A program made the translations under genes and the position numbers. DNA of 6,861 nucleotides from Pseudomonadota bacterium. GTDB taxonomy: Bacteria > Pseudomonadota > Gammaproteobacteria > Pseudomonadales > Pseudomonadaceae. Where the stretch lies: NCBI GenBank assembly GCA_023431055.1, contig JAEYXX010000154.1:1-6861 (forward strand), in the 5' to 3' direction. Shown here piece after piece: positions 1 to 5,463 of the stretch (position 1 is its first letter; each line of letters begins with the position of its first letter). Below the pieces are notes generated by a model. That model made no database searches. It saw only the letters and a program-made list of their open reading frames with translations, and was not told where the DNA came from.

Positions 1-485
1 TCGCCAAGGCTTATGAGGCCAAGGGCGACGATTACAACTCGATCATGGTCAAAGCGCTGGCCGACCGCCTGGCTGAAGCCTGCGCCGAATGGCTGCACAA
101 GCGTGTGCGCAAGGACTACTGGGGTTATGCCAGGGATGAACAGCTGGACAACGAAGCGCTGATCCGCGAGCAGTACAAGGGCATCCGCCCTGCCCCCGGA
201 TATCCGGCCTGCCCGGATCACACCGAGAAGGCCACGCTGTTCAAGCTGCTCGACCCCGAGGCTGACTACAACAAGGCGGGCCGCAGCGGCGTGTTTCTCA
301 CCGAGCACTACGCCATGTTCCCGGCGGCAGCGGTGTCCGGCTGGTACTTCGCCCACCCAGAGGCGCAGTACTTCGCCGTGGGCAAGGTCGACAAGGATCA
401 GATCGAGCAGTACAGCAAGCGCAAGGGGCAGGACGTCGCCGTCAGCGAACGCTGGCTGATGCCCAACCTGGGCTACGACGACTGA
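1..485 (+). CDS. metH: Methionine synthase, cobalamin-dependent (MetH), C-terminal part only
   Basis: This is the last ~160 residues of the B12-dependent methionine synthase, which transfers a methyl group from methyltetrahydrofolate to homocysteine in the cytoplasm. The gene enters from the left edge (codons in phase from base 3), so no start is visible. The visible part is the AdoMet-binding reactivation domain, which re-methylates oxidised cob(II)alamin using AdoMet. The hallmark RPAPGY lies at 186-203, followed by PACPDHTEK; downstream are [10 protein letters not shown], the [10 protein letters not shown] stretch, and the family's usual ending in [12 protein letters not shown]. All line up with my memory of the E. 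coli MetH C-terminus with no gap. The ATG at 45 is internal, not a start. The full protein is normally about 1,230 residues. The gene ends just before a strong terminator, so it is probably the last gene of its transcript. Confidence 0.96.
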   Translation, partial: AKAYEAKGDDYNSIMVKALADRLAEACAEWLHKRVRKDYWGYARDEQLDNEALIREQYKGIRPAPGYPACPDHTEKATLFKLLDPEADYNKAGRSGVFLTEHYAMFPAAAVSGWYFAHPEAQYFAVGKVDKDQIEQYSKRKGQDVAVSERWLMPNLGYDD

Positions 486-490
486 TGCCA

Positions 491-516
491 AAGAGCCCGC
501 AATCGCGGGCTCTTTT
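491..516 (+). terminator. Intrinsic terminator of metH
   Basis: A perfect 10-bp stem, AAGAGCCCGC (491-500) with GCGGGCTCTT (505-514), closes a 4-nt AATC loop and runs into a T-rich tail. It starts 5 bp after the metH stop. Because the stem begins with A's and ends with T's it could work on both strands, but only metH is in position to use it. Confidence 0.93.
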
Positions 517-600
517 CATTCATGCAGCACGAACCAGGCGCGACTCGCGCCGATCATCGAAAAGCTCGAACTCTCATGCATGGGCGCGGCTCCAAAACCT

Positions 601-629
601 GTCGAGCCATTTCGGCTCAATCGACGGAG
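601..629 (+). promoter_or_regulatory. Leader hairpin and Shine-Dalgarno of the osmE-like gene
   Basis: GAGCC (604-608) pairs with GGCTC (614-618) around a 5-nt ATTTC loop. GTC (601-603) can add pairs with GAC (623-625) across an unpaired AATC. The stem ends at the Shine-Dalgarno GGAG (626-629), which decides the start at 637. Whether the hairpin regulates translation is not known. I could not identify a convincing -35/-10 in 517-600. Confidence 0.4.
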
Positions 630-636
630 CGATGAC

Positions 637-972
637 ATGTACAAGCACAGCCTTGCAGTACTGGCCGTAGCGGCCGCGGTGAGCGGTTGCTCGACCTTCG
701 AGAACCCGGCCGATTACGTGACCTTCCGCAATGAGCCGTTGGTCAAGCAGGTCGACCACGGCATGACTCAGGAGCAGGTACGCACCCTTGGTGGGCCTCC
801 CTCTTCGGACGTGCGCAACAGTGTCACAGGCGGCACCTGCAACAACTACGTGTTGAATGTCGACGGCCTGGAACAGCCCTATTACGTGGACTTCGACGTC
901 AACGGCCGGGTCGACAGCAAGGGCTTCATGACTTGCGAGCAGCACCAGGGCAACCAGCGCAAGCGGCTCTGA
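637..972 (+). CDS. osmE: OsmE-type small outer-membrane lipoprotein
   Basis: A 111-residue secreted lipoprotein of the SmpA/OmlA (BamE-like) fold, closest to osmotically inducible OsmE (E. coli OsmE is 112 residues). The ATG at 637 has GGAG seven bases upstream and begins a short signal peptide ending in lipobox VSGC, with Cys18 as the lipidated residue. Serine at +2 is expected to send it to the outer membrane. Mature-domain features are the GMTQEQVRTLGGPPSS segment, typical of the family's first helix-turn, and two cysteines (in GGTCNNY and MTCEQH) that match the conserved pair of OsmE. An in-frame ATG at 580 would bury the signal peptide behind 19 extra residues and is rejected. The gene stands alone after the metH terminator and converges with the leftward small gene at 1014. 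Its role is inferred from the family: envelope stress or osmotic response, molecular function not settled. Confidence 0.88.
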   Translation: MYKHSLAVLAVAAAVSGCSTFENPADYVTFRNEPLVKQVDHGMTQEQVRTLGGPPSSDVRNSVTGGTCNNYVLNVDGLEQPYYVDFDVNGRVDSKGFMTCEQHQGNQRKRL

Positions 973-981
973 ATACGATCA

Positions 982-1003
982 GCCCCGCTGCACGCAGCGG
1001 GGC
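982..1003. terminator. Shared hairpin between convergent genes
   Basis: A perfect 9-bp stem, GCCCCGCTG (982-990) with CAGCGGGGC (995-1003) around a CACG loop, sits 9 bp after the osmE-like stop and 10 bp after the stop of the leftward 28-residue gene. Its tail-to-tail position suggests a terminator for both. The U-tract is poor on both sides (CATTCATT on plus, none on minus), so efficiency is uncertain. Confidence 0.65.
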
Positions 1004-1013
1004 CATTCATTGG

Positions 1014-1100
1014 CTAGAAGATCAGTGAGAGCAATCCCACCACCACGATCAGGCCGATGATGAAAATGATACCGACGGTACCGCCCAGAAACTTCAGCAT
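1014..1100 (-). CDS. 28-residue single-span hydrophobic membrane protein
   Basis: A small leftward gene beginning MLKFLGGTVG and ending GLLSLIF. Residues 4-28 are an almost unbroken hydrophobic run of Ile, Val, Leu, Phe and Gly with one N-terminal Lys, so it is predicted to be a single inner-membrane helix with a very short positive N-terminus. The coding call rests on an excellent Shine-Dalgarno: minus-strand AAGGAG (plus 1108-1113), seven bases from the ATG. Further support comes from a hairpin just past the stop and from its place 88 bp downstream of the co-directional DUF1883 gene. I do not recognise a named family. Candidate roles, all inference, are a small membrane regulator or a type I toxin-like peptide. 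No antisense RNA or partner is evident. Confidence 0.72.
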   Translation of the reverse strand: MLKFLGGTVGIIFIIGLIVVVGLLSLIF

Positions 1101-1116
1101 GCTGACTCTCCTTTTT

Positions 1117-1140
1117 CGAGGTTCACTGGCTGTGACCTCG
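1117..1140 (-). promoter_or_regulatory. Hairpin just upstream of the ribosome binding site of the 28-residue gene
   Basis: CGAGGT-T-CAC (1117-1126, one bulged T) pairs with GTGACCTCG (1132-1140) around a 5-nt TGGCT loop. Read on the minus strand it is followed by AAAAAGGAG, i.e. an A-tract and the Shine-Dalgarno, not a U-tract. It is therefore not a terminator for the DUF1883 gene. It may shape translation or stability of the short gene's message, or be an RNA-processing site. Confidence 0.45.
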
Positions 1141-1188
1141 GCCTGGCAGTCAGCGTTTAGCTTTTTTCTTCACCTGCAGCGGCAAGCA

Positions 1189-1482
1189 TCAGGCGCCCGG
1201 GCGACGGACGATCTTGATGCTGTACTCCATCTGCGGATTGCGCGTCACGCTCACTGCACGACGGCTGACGGTATCCAGCGTGATGTTCCAGAAACCACTG
1301 GAGGGCACGCGGATCTTCGCTGGGAACTTGATGAAGGCGCCGCCGTGGTAACTGTGACGGCCACGGTTCCTGAAGGCACGAAAGTTGGCATCGTTCATCA
1401 GGCGGATATTGCAGGGTTGCGAACACTGGATGACCACCAGATCGCCCTCTTCCAGATGCTCGCGTTGATGGATGAATTTCAT
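1189..1482 (-). CDS. DUF1883 domain protein
   Basis: A 97-residue protein that is essentially one DUF1883 domain from end to end. Recognisable segments are MKFIHQREHLEEGDLVVIQCSQPCNIRLMNDANF, split by short turns, then RNRGRHSYHGGAFIKFP, VPSSGFWNITLDTVSRRAVSVTR and the end SIKIVRR. There is no signal peptide or membrane span, so it is cytosolic. The start is placed at 1482 because the family begins at MKFIHQ. The longer in-frame opening to 1572 adds 30 low-complexity residues unlike the family and would run into the divergent promoter region. The biochemical role of the domain is unknown to me; the alternating hydrophobic pattern suggests a small beta-rich fold. It is divergent from the DUF5924 gene and probably co-transcribed with the 28-residue membrane gene downstream. 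Confidence 0.88.
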   Translation of the reverse strand: MKFIHQREHLEEGDLVVIQCSQPCNIRLMNDANFRAFRNRGRHSYHGGAFIKFPAKIRVPSSGFWNITLDTVSRRAVSVTRNPQMEYSIKIVRRPGA

Positions 1483-1621
1483 CGTATTCGGACTCGGTGG
1501 TGAAACGGGGGCGCAATAGTGCCGCAAGCGGCGCGGCATCGCCAGCGCAGCTGACGACTCGCTTGCGCCCAAAGCACGCGCTACCTAGCATGCGCGACCA
1601 ACACAGAGACGCGCCGTTTTC
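1483..1621. promoter_or_regulatory. Divergent intergenic region between the DUF1883 and DUF5924 genes
   Basis: These 139 bp must hold the promoters of both the leftward DUF1883 gene and the rightward operon. A distant inverted repeat, GGGCGCAA (1509-1516) with TTGCGCCC (1563-1570), is the only symmetric element I can point to. No clear -35/-10 pair or known operator is visible. The Shine-Dalgarno of the rightward gene is weak (AGAGA at 1605-1609). Confidence 0.4.
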
Positions 1622-2647
1622 ATGAAAGTCCTGCTCGACCGTATTGCCATCCTGATTGCCCTGCTCAAGCGCTATCCCGGCCTGGTCGCGCTGTTCGGCT
1701 TCTGCTCGGGCGTGGCCAGCTTCCTGCTGGTCGACCGTCAGGCGCACCTGGCCAAGGTCCTGGGCGTGGTGCTGGTGGTCTCCTGGGTCTGGCTGATCCT
1801 GGAAAACCTGCTGCGCGAACGCATTGCCCAGCGCTTCGGCTTCGAACTGCCGCTGCCGTTGCTGCGCTATGGCACGCAAATGATCCATCAGGAGAGCCTG
1901 TTCTTCGTCCTGCCGTTCTTCTTCATCACCACCACCTGGAACAGCGGGCAGTTGCTGTTCAGTGGCCTGCTGGCGCTCGCTGCGCTGGCCTCGATCACCG
2001 ACCCGGTCTACTACCGCTGGCTGGCGCCCAGGCGCTGGCTGCTGCTGATCTTTCACAGTCTGACGCTGTTCGCGGTGATGCTCACTGCGCTGCCGATCAT
2101 CTTCCACCTCAGCACGCCACAGAGTTATCGCATCGCCCTGGCGGTTGCCACGCTGCTGGCACTGCCGAGCCTTCCGGGGCTGATCGGCTTTGCCGGCTGG
2201 CGACGCATCCTGCTGCTGGCCGCCCTGCCTCTGGCCATGGCCAGCGCCGGCTGGATGGCGCGGGTGTGGGTGCCGCCAGCCACACTGTGGCTGACCGAAG
2301 TGGCGATCAGTGACCGTTTCGATGGGCAGCAACGCACGCCAGGTGCGAGCCTGGAACGGGTCACACCGCAGCAACTGCATGACGATGGGCTCTATGCCTA
2401 CACCTCGATCAACGCCCCGCGCGGGCTCAATGAGCGCATCTATCACGTGTGGCAGCACAATGGCCGGGAAGTCGATCGCATCGCCCTGGACATCAGCGGC
2501 GGGCGCAAGCAGGGCTATCGCGCCTGGACGCACAAGCTCAACTTCCCTGCCTCGCCCGAGGGCCACTGGCAGGTGCGAGTCGTCACCGAGGCCGGACAGA
2601 TGATTGGCGTGCTGCGCTTCGACGTGGTCGACGTCCAGGCCAAGTGA
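1622..2647 (+). CDS. DUF5924/DUF2914 integral membrane protein
   Basis: A 341-residue inner-membrane protein. About seven hydrophobic spans are visible, near residues 20-37, 45-62, 92-105, 109-126, 139-161, 169-190 and 195-216. After them comes a soluble C-terminal domain (about 265-337) with the DUF2914 pattern: ERIYHVWQHNGREVDRIALDI, then GYRAWTHK, then GHWQVRVVTEAGQMIGVLRFDV. This two-part architecture is the one catalogued as DUF5924 plus DUF2914. DUF2914 is a small beta-sandwich-like domain often found in secreted or periplasmic proteins; which side of the membrane it faces here is not determined. The gene ends with tandem stops (TGA TAG) 15 bp before the methyltransferase start, so it is probably the first gene of the rightward operon. 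No function is known to me. Confidence 0.85.
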   Translation: MKVLLDRIAILIALLKRYPGLVALFGFCSGVASFLLVDRQAHLAKVLGVVLVVSWVWLILENLLRERIAQRFGFELPLPLLRYGTQMIHQESLFFVLPFFFITTTWNSGQLLFSGLLALAALASITDPVYYRWLAPRRWLLLIFHSLTLFAVMLTALPIIFHLSTPQSYRIALAVATLLALPSLPGLIGFAGWRRILLLAALPLAMASAGWMARVWVPPATLWLTEVAISDRFDGQQRTPGASLERVTPQQLHDDGLYAYTSINAPRGLNERIYHVWQHNGREVDRIALDISGGRKQGYRAWTHKLNFPASPEGHWQVRVVTEAGQMIGVLRFDVVDVQAK

Positions 2648-2662
2648 TAGCATGCGCGCCCC

Positions 2663-3694
2663 ATGCAGCTCACCGAACTCAGCCAACGCCTCGCCGACCT
2701 CGGCGCCAAACCCCAGCATATCGGGCGCATTACCCGTGCCTGGCTGCAGGGCAAGGCACTGGATACCGGCACCAAGCACCAGAAGACCGAGAATTTCCTG
2801 CCGCTTACGGTGCGCAAGGGGCTGCCCGCCATCGCTGCCAGCCTCGAACAGCTGGCTCGGGTAAGCACCGAACACCCGGGCGCCGATGGTTCATCGCGCC
2901 TGCTGGTGGAGCTGGCCGACAAGCAGATGGTCGAAAGCGTGCTGTTGCCACGCGACGGGCTGTGCATCTCCAGCCAGGTCGGCTGCGCGGTGGGCTGCAC
3001 CTTCTGCATGACCGGCAAGAGCGGCCTGCTGCGCCAGCTCAGTAGCGCCGAGATGGTCGCACAGGTGGTATTGGGCCGGCGCCGGCGCGCGGTGAAGAAA
3101 GTGGTGTTCATGGGCATGGGCGAGCCCGCGCACAACCTCGACAACGTGCTGGAGGCCATCGACCTGCTCGGCACCGAGGGCGGCATCGGTCACCGCAACC
3201 TGGTGTTCTCCACGGTTGGCGATCCCCGTGTTTTCGAGCGCCTGCCCAAGCAGCGCGTGCGCCCTGCCCTGGCCCTGTCGCTGCACACCACCGACGCCGA
3301 GTTGCGCCAGCGCCTGCTGCCCCGAGCGCCGCGCATCGATCCCGCAGAGCTGATGGAGCAGGGCGAAGCCTATGCCCGCGCCATCGATTATCCCATCCAG
3401 TACCAGTGGACGCTGCTCAAGGGCATCAACGACAGCCAGCAGGAAATGGACAACATCCTGCGCCTGTTCAAGGGCAAGTTCGCCGTGCTCAACCTGATCC
3501 CCTACAACAGCCTGGAAGCCGACGACTACCAGCGCCCCGACGGCGAGCGCATCGTGCAGATCGTGCGCTACCTGCACAGCCGCGGCGTGCTGACCAAGGT
3601 GCGCAACAGCGCCGGCCAGGATGTCGAGGGCGGCTGCGGCCAGTTGCGCGCGCGCGCCGTGGACATCGTCAACACCAGCCGGTTGCAGCGCTGA
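2663..3694 (+). CDS. Radical-SAM RlmN/Cfr-family RNA methyltransferase (probable RlmN paralogue)
   Basis: A 343-residue member of the RlmN/Cfr family, which methylates adenosine C2 (RlmN) or C8 (Cfr) in 23S rRNA through a methylated cysteine. The cluster motif is CAVGCTFC with Cys108, Cys112 and Cys115. Cys101, seven residues earlier in LCISSQVGC, matches E. coli RlmN Cys118. Cys325 in GGCGQL matches the methyl-carrying Cys355. The AdoMet-contact motif MGMGEP follows, and NLIPYN and the WTLLKGIND stretch are also family-like. All catalytic residues are intact. Pseudomonads normally keep housekeeping rlmN next to ndk and pilF, so this copy, in a different neighbourhood and diverged at the N-terminus, looks like a second paralogue; no symbol is assigned. 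There is no good Shine-Dalgarno, so translation may be coupled to the gene 15 bp upstream. The stop overlaps the next ATG (ATGA). Confidence 0.88.
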   Translation: MQLTELSQRLADLGAKPQHIGRITRAWLQGKALDTGTKHQKTENFLPLTVRKGLPAIAASLEQLARVSTEHPGADGSSRLLVELADKQMVESVLLPRDGLCISSQVGCAVGCTFCMTGKSGLLRQLSSAEMVAQVVLGRRRRAVKKVVFMGMGEPAHNLDNVLEAIDLLGTEGGIGHRNLVFSTVGDPRVFERLPKQRVRPALALSLHTTDAELRQRLLPRAPRIDPAELMEQGEAYARAIDYPIQYQWTLLKGINDSQQEMDNILRLFKGKFAVLNLIPYNSLEADDYQRPDGERIVQIVRYLHSRGVLTKVRNSAGQDVEGGCGQLRARAVDIVNTSRLQR

Positions 3695-4140
3695 TGCTGC
3701 GCCTGCTCGCGCTCGCCGCTGCCCTGGGGCTGCTCTCGCCCTGGCTGGTGACGCTGCTGGCGGATCACTCGCAACACCTGGCCTGGCTGCTGGACCTGGC
3801 CAGCCACTGGCAATGGCTGCACCTGGCCCTGCTGCTGGGCTGCCTGGTACTGCTGGCACCGCGCCGGCCACGTTGGCTGCTGCTGGCGCCGCTGCTTGCG
3901 CTGCCCTGGTTGAGCGTGGCGCCAATGCTGCCCGCGCAGACCGGCAAGGTGGGCCTGGAGCTGCGTCTGGTCAGCGCCAATCTGCAGCAGACCGACGATG
4001 CCGCCTTGCGTGCCTGGCTCGATGCCCAGCCCGCCGATCTGGTACTGCTGCAGGAAGTCACCCCCGCCCTGGCCCGGCAACTGGCCGGCTGGCAGGACTA
4101 CCCGCACCGGGTGCTGGCCCCGGACAACTCGCCCTTCGGC

Positions 4141-4144
4141 CTAG
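4141..4144 (+). repeat. Left target-site duplication (CTAG)
   Basis: CTAG directly left of the IS, repeated at 4998-5001. The reconstructed empty site reads GGCCTAGCCC, a symmetric target. Confidence 0.85.
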
Positions 4145-4150
4145 GGTCTG

Positions 4151-4182
4151 TTGCCATTTCGCGCTAACCAATTGATTTATAA
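4151..4182 (+). promoter_or_regulatory. Possible weak transposase promoter at the IS left end
   Basis: TTGCCA (4151-4156, inside the inverted repeat) and TTATAA (4177-4182) resemble -35 and -10 boxes, but the spacer is 20 bp rather than 17. A start about seven bases after the -10 would fall inside the left arm of the hairpin at 4185-4198. This is a tentative reading. Confidence 0.25.
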
Positions 4183-4184
4183 GA

Positions 4185-4232
4185 GCAAGCTCGTATCGTT
4201 GAAGCTCTGACCCGACATCGATACGAGCTTGC
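4185..4232 (+). promoter_or_regulatory. 14-bp hairpin burying the transposase ribosome binding site
   Basis: GCAAGCTCGTATCG (4185-4198) and CGATACGAGCTTGC (4219-4232) are perfect reverse complements separated by 20 nt. The right arm ends one base before the transposase ATG at 4234. The only Shine-Dalgarno-like element, GAG at 4225-4227, lies inside the stem. Transcripts reading in from the host operon would carry the whole stem and should translate the transposase poorly. Known elements such as IS10 and IS50 use such a structure to avoid activation by read-through; its use here is inference. Confidence 0.8.
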
Positions 4233-4233
4233 A

Positions 4234-4983
4234 ATGCCCCGATTACTACTCAACGACGAGCATTGGTCGAAGCTGCGAGAAATTCTCCTGCACAAGGCCA
4301 TCTACAACAAGCGTGATCTACGAATGACCGTGGAGGGCATGCTGTACCGCATGCGCACGGGATGTCCCTGGAGAGACCTGCCCAAGGCGTTTGGTAACTG
4401 GAATAAGGTCTACAAACGCTTCAACGCATGGTCTGCTGCCGGCAAATGGTTCAAGGTCTTCAAGATGCTGGTGGAGGAGCCCGACATGGAGTGGGTGTTC
4501 ATTGATGGCAGCTATGCCAAGGCTCACCAGCACAGCGCAGGTGCAGCCAGCGCAAACGATGAAGCTATAGGGAAAAGCCGAGCCGGCAATACCAGCAAGA
4601 TTCATCTGGCGGTGGACGCCCATGGCTTGCCCATCGAGTTTGAAATCACGGGAGGCCAAATCAATGACTGCACTCAGGCACCCACATTGATTTCCAAGCT
4701 CCCAGCGGCAGAAACCATCGTTGCGGATAAGGGCTATGACAGCGAGAGAATCCGAGAGCAAGTTGAGCGACAAGGGGCCAAGGCCGTGATTCCGAGGAAG
4801 CGTAACTCTGTGAAAGGCAACGCGAATCTGGACAGAGGCCTGTACCGCAATCGCCACCTGGTGGAAAACGCTTTCGCCCGGCTGAAGCACTACCGGGCGG
4901 TGGCCTCTCGATTCGACAAGCTCAAGAGAAATTACGAGAGCGTGGTGGCCATGGCCTGCGCCTTCCTATGGTTGCCCATGTAA
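4234..4983 (+). CDS. IS5-family DDE transposase
   Basis: A 249-residue single-frame transposase that cuts and rejoins the IS ends. An N-terminal DUF4096-like DNA-binding region (about 1-80, including MLYRMRTGCPWRDLP) precedes the DDE core. Core residues are Asp91 in FIDGSYAKAHQHSAGA, Asp165 in VADKGYDSERIREQ, and Glu211 inside the Y-(2)R-(3)E-(6)K signature (Tyr204, Arg207, Glu211, Lys218). Length and motifs are full for the family and there is no frameshift, unlike many IS427-type members that split the gene in two, so the enzyme is probably active. The start abuts a strong hairpin (4185-4232). The stop at 4981-4983 lies at the inner edge of the right inverted repeat, so the gene fills the element. 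Confidence 0.94.
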   Translation: MPRLLLNDEHWSKLREILLHKAIYNKRDLRMTVEGMLYRMRTGCPWRDLPKAFGNWNKVYKRFNAWSAAGKWFKVFKMLVEEPDMEWVFIDGSYAKAHQHSAGAASANDEAIGKSRAGNTSKIHLAVDAHGLPIEFEITGGQINDCTQAPTLISKLPAAETIVADKGYDSERIREQVERQGAKAVIPRKRNSVKGNANLDRGLYRNRHLVENAFARLKHYRAVASRFDKLKRNYESVVAMACAFLWLPM

Positions 4984-4997
4984 AACGGCAACAGGCC

Positions 4998-5001
4998 CTA
5001 G
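4998..5001 (+). repeat. Right target-site duplication (CTAG)
   Basis: Direct copy of the CTAG at 4141-4144. Removing one copy with the IS restores the EEP reading frame. Confidence 0.85.
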
Positions 5002-5463
5002 CCCTGCTCTCGCGCCTGCCGCTGCAGAACGGCCAGGTCCTGCGCGACAGCGACGACATTCCACGCATCGAGGCGACCTTGCGCAGCGGCGCCCAGGCCA
5101 TCAGCCTCAGCCTGGTACACCCGATGCCGCCGCTGTCGCCCTACTGGCACCACAAGCGCAACCTCGGCCTGCAGGTCGCCCTGCAGCGCAATGCCGCGCA
5201 GGGGCTGCCCGGCCTGCTGGCCGGCGACCTTAACGCCAGCCCCTGGTCGCAGGCCACGCGCGAGCTGCACGAACTCGGCTGGTACCGCGCCAGCGACCTG
5301 CAGGCCACCTGGCCCGCGCTGGGCCGGGGCTGGTTCGGCATCGCCATCGACCAGGTCCTGGTCCGTGGCCCCTGGCGCGTAGCCGAGCAGGGTCTGGGGC
5401 TGGACCTTGGCGCCGACCACCTGCCGCGCCGCCTGCACCTGCAATTGCTGGAAAACCACTGAC

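Larger units (their letters stand above)
4145..4997 (+). mobile_element. Complete IS5-family insertion sequence with CTAG target duplication
   Basis: The terminal inverted repeats are GGTCTGTTGCCATTTC at the left (4145-4160) and, reverse-complemented, GGCCTGTTGCCGTTTT at the right (4982-4997), matching at 13 of 16 positions. Both ends are flanked by CTAG (4141-4144 and 4998-5001), which fits the YTAR target preference of IS5 itself. Because CTAG is palindromic and the ends are G/C, a 2-bp TA duplication with ends at 4144 and 4998 fits equally well; that would be usual for the IS427-type subgroup. The element is about 853 bp with one transposase gene, has visibly lower GC than its host gene, and lies in the same orientation as the host gene. 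Intact ends, a matching duplication and an open transposase frame point to a recent insertion. Confidence 0.95.
3694..5462 (+). pseudogene. Membrane-anchored endonuclease/exonuclease/phosphatase (EEP) protein, split by an IS5-family element
   Basis: Once a 303-residue protein. Its ATG overlaps the methyltransferase stop. The N-terminus has about three hydrophobic spans (near 3-22, 41-55 and 61-77), then an EEP (DNase I/AP-endonuclease-like) metal-dependent hydrolase domain. The catalytic set was complete before interruption: Asn96 (RLVSANLQ) and Glu121 (LLQEVTP) before the break, and His190 (SLVHP), Asp226/Asn228 (AGDLNASP), Asp267 (AIDQVL) and Asp289/His290 (GADHLP) after it. The insertion follows codon 150, and the left fragment now reads seven IS-coded residues to a stop at 4165-4167. 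Joining 4144 to 5002 (one CTAG copy, IS removed) gives SPFGLALLSRLPL in frame. The split separates the Asn/Glu half from the His/Asp half of the active site, so the activity is almost certainly lost. The substrate (nucleic acid, lipid or phosphoester) cannot be told. Confidence 0.93.

Noticed and set aside
580..636. Upstream in-frame ATG that would lengthen the OsmE-like protein by 19 residues
   Set aside because: It would place the signal peptide internally and has no ribosome binding site; the ATG at 637 has GGAG at good spacing.
485..670. 61-codon plus-strand frame starting at the metH stop
   Set aside because: It reads through the metH terminator hairpin and is Ser/Arg-rich without family character.
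1157..1189. A 10-residue minus-strand frame (MLAAAGEEKS) whose ATG overlaps the DUF1883 stop as ATGA
   Set aside because: The overlap looks like translational coupling, but the peptide is too short, has no recognisable character and no independent support.
1509..1570. Distant inverted repeat GGGCGCAA / TTGCGCCC in the divergent promoter region as an operator
   Set aside because: The arms are 46 bp apart and only 8 bp long, easily found by chance in GC-rich DNA; noted but not claimed as a regulator site.
1157..2875. A 572-codon minus-strand open frame
   Set aside because: It runs antisense through the DUF5924 and DUF1883 genes, is low-complexity and Gln/Arg-rich, and resembles no family. It is a GC-bias shadow.
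2891..3925. 344-codon minus-strand frame rich in Ala and Gly
   Set aside because: It is antisense to the methyltransferase, whose cysteine motifs prove the plus strand is coding.
5407..5463. Longer start for the LRR kinase
   Set aside because: The extra codons are the EEP C-terminus read out of frame; ATG at 5464 follows the EEP stop by one base.
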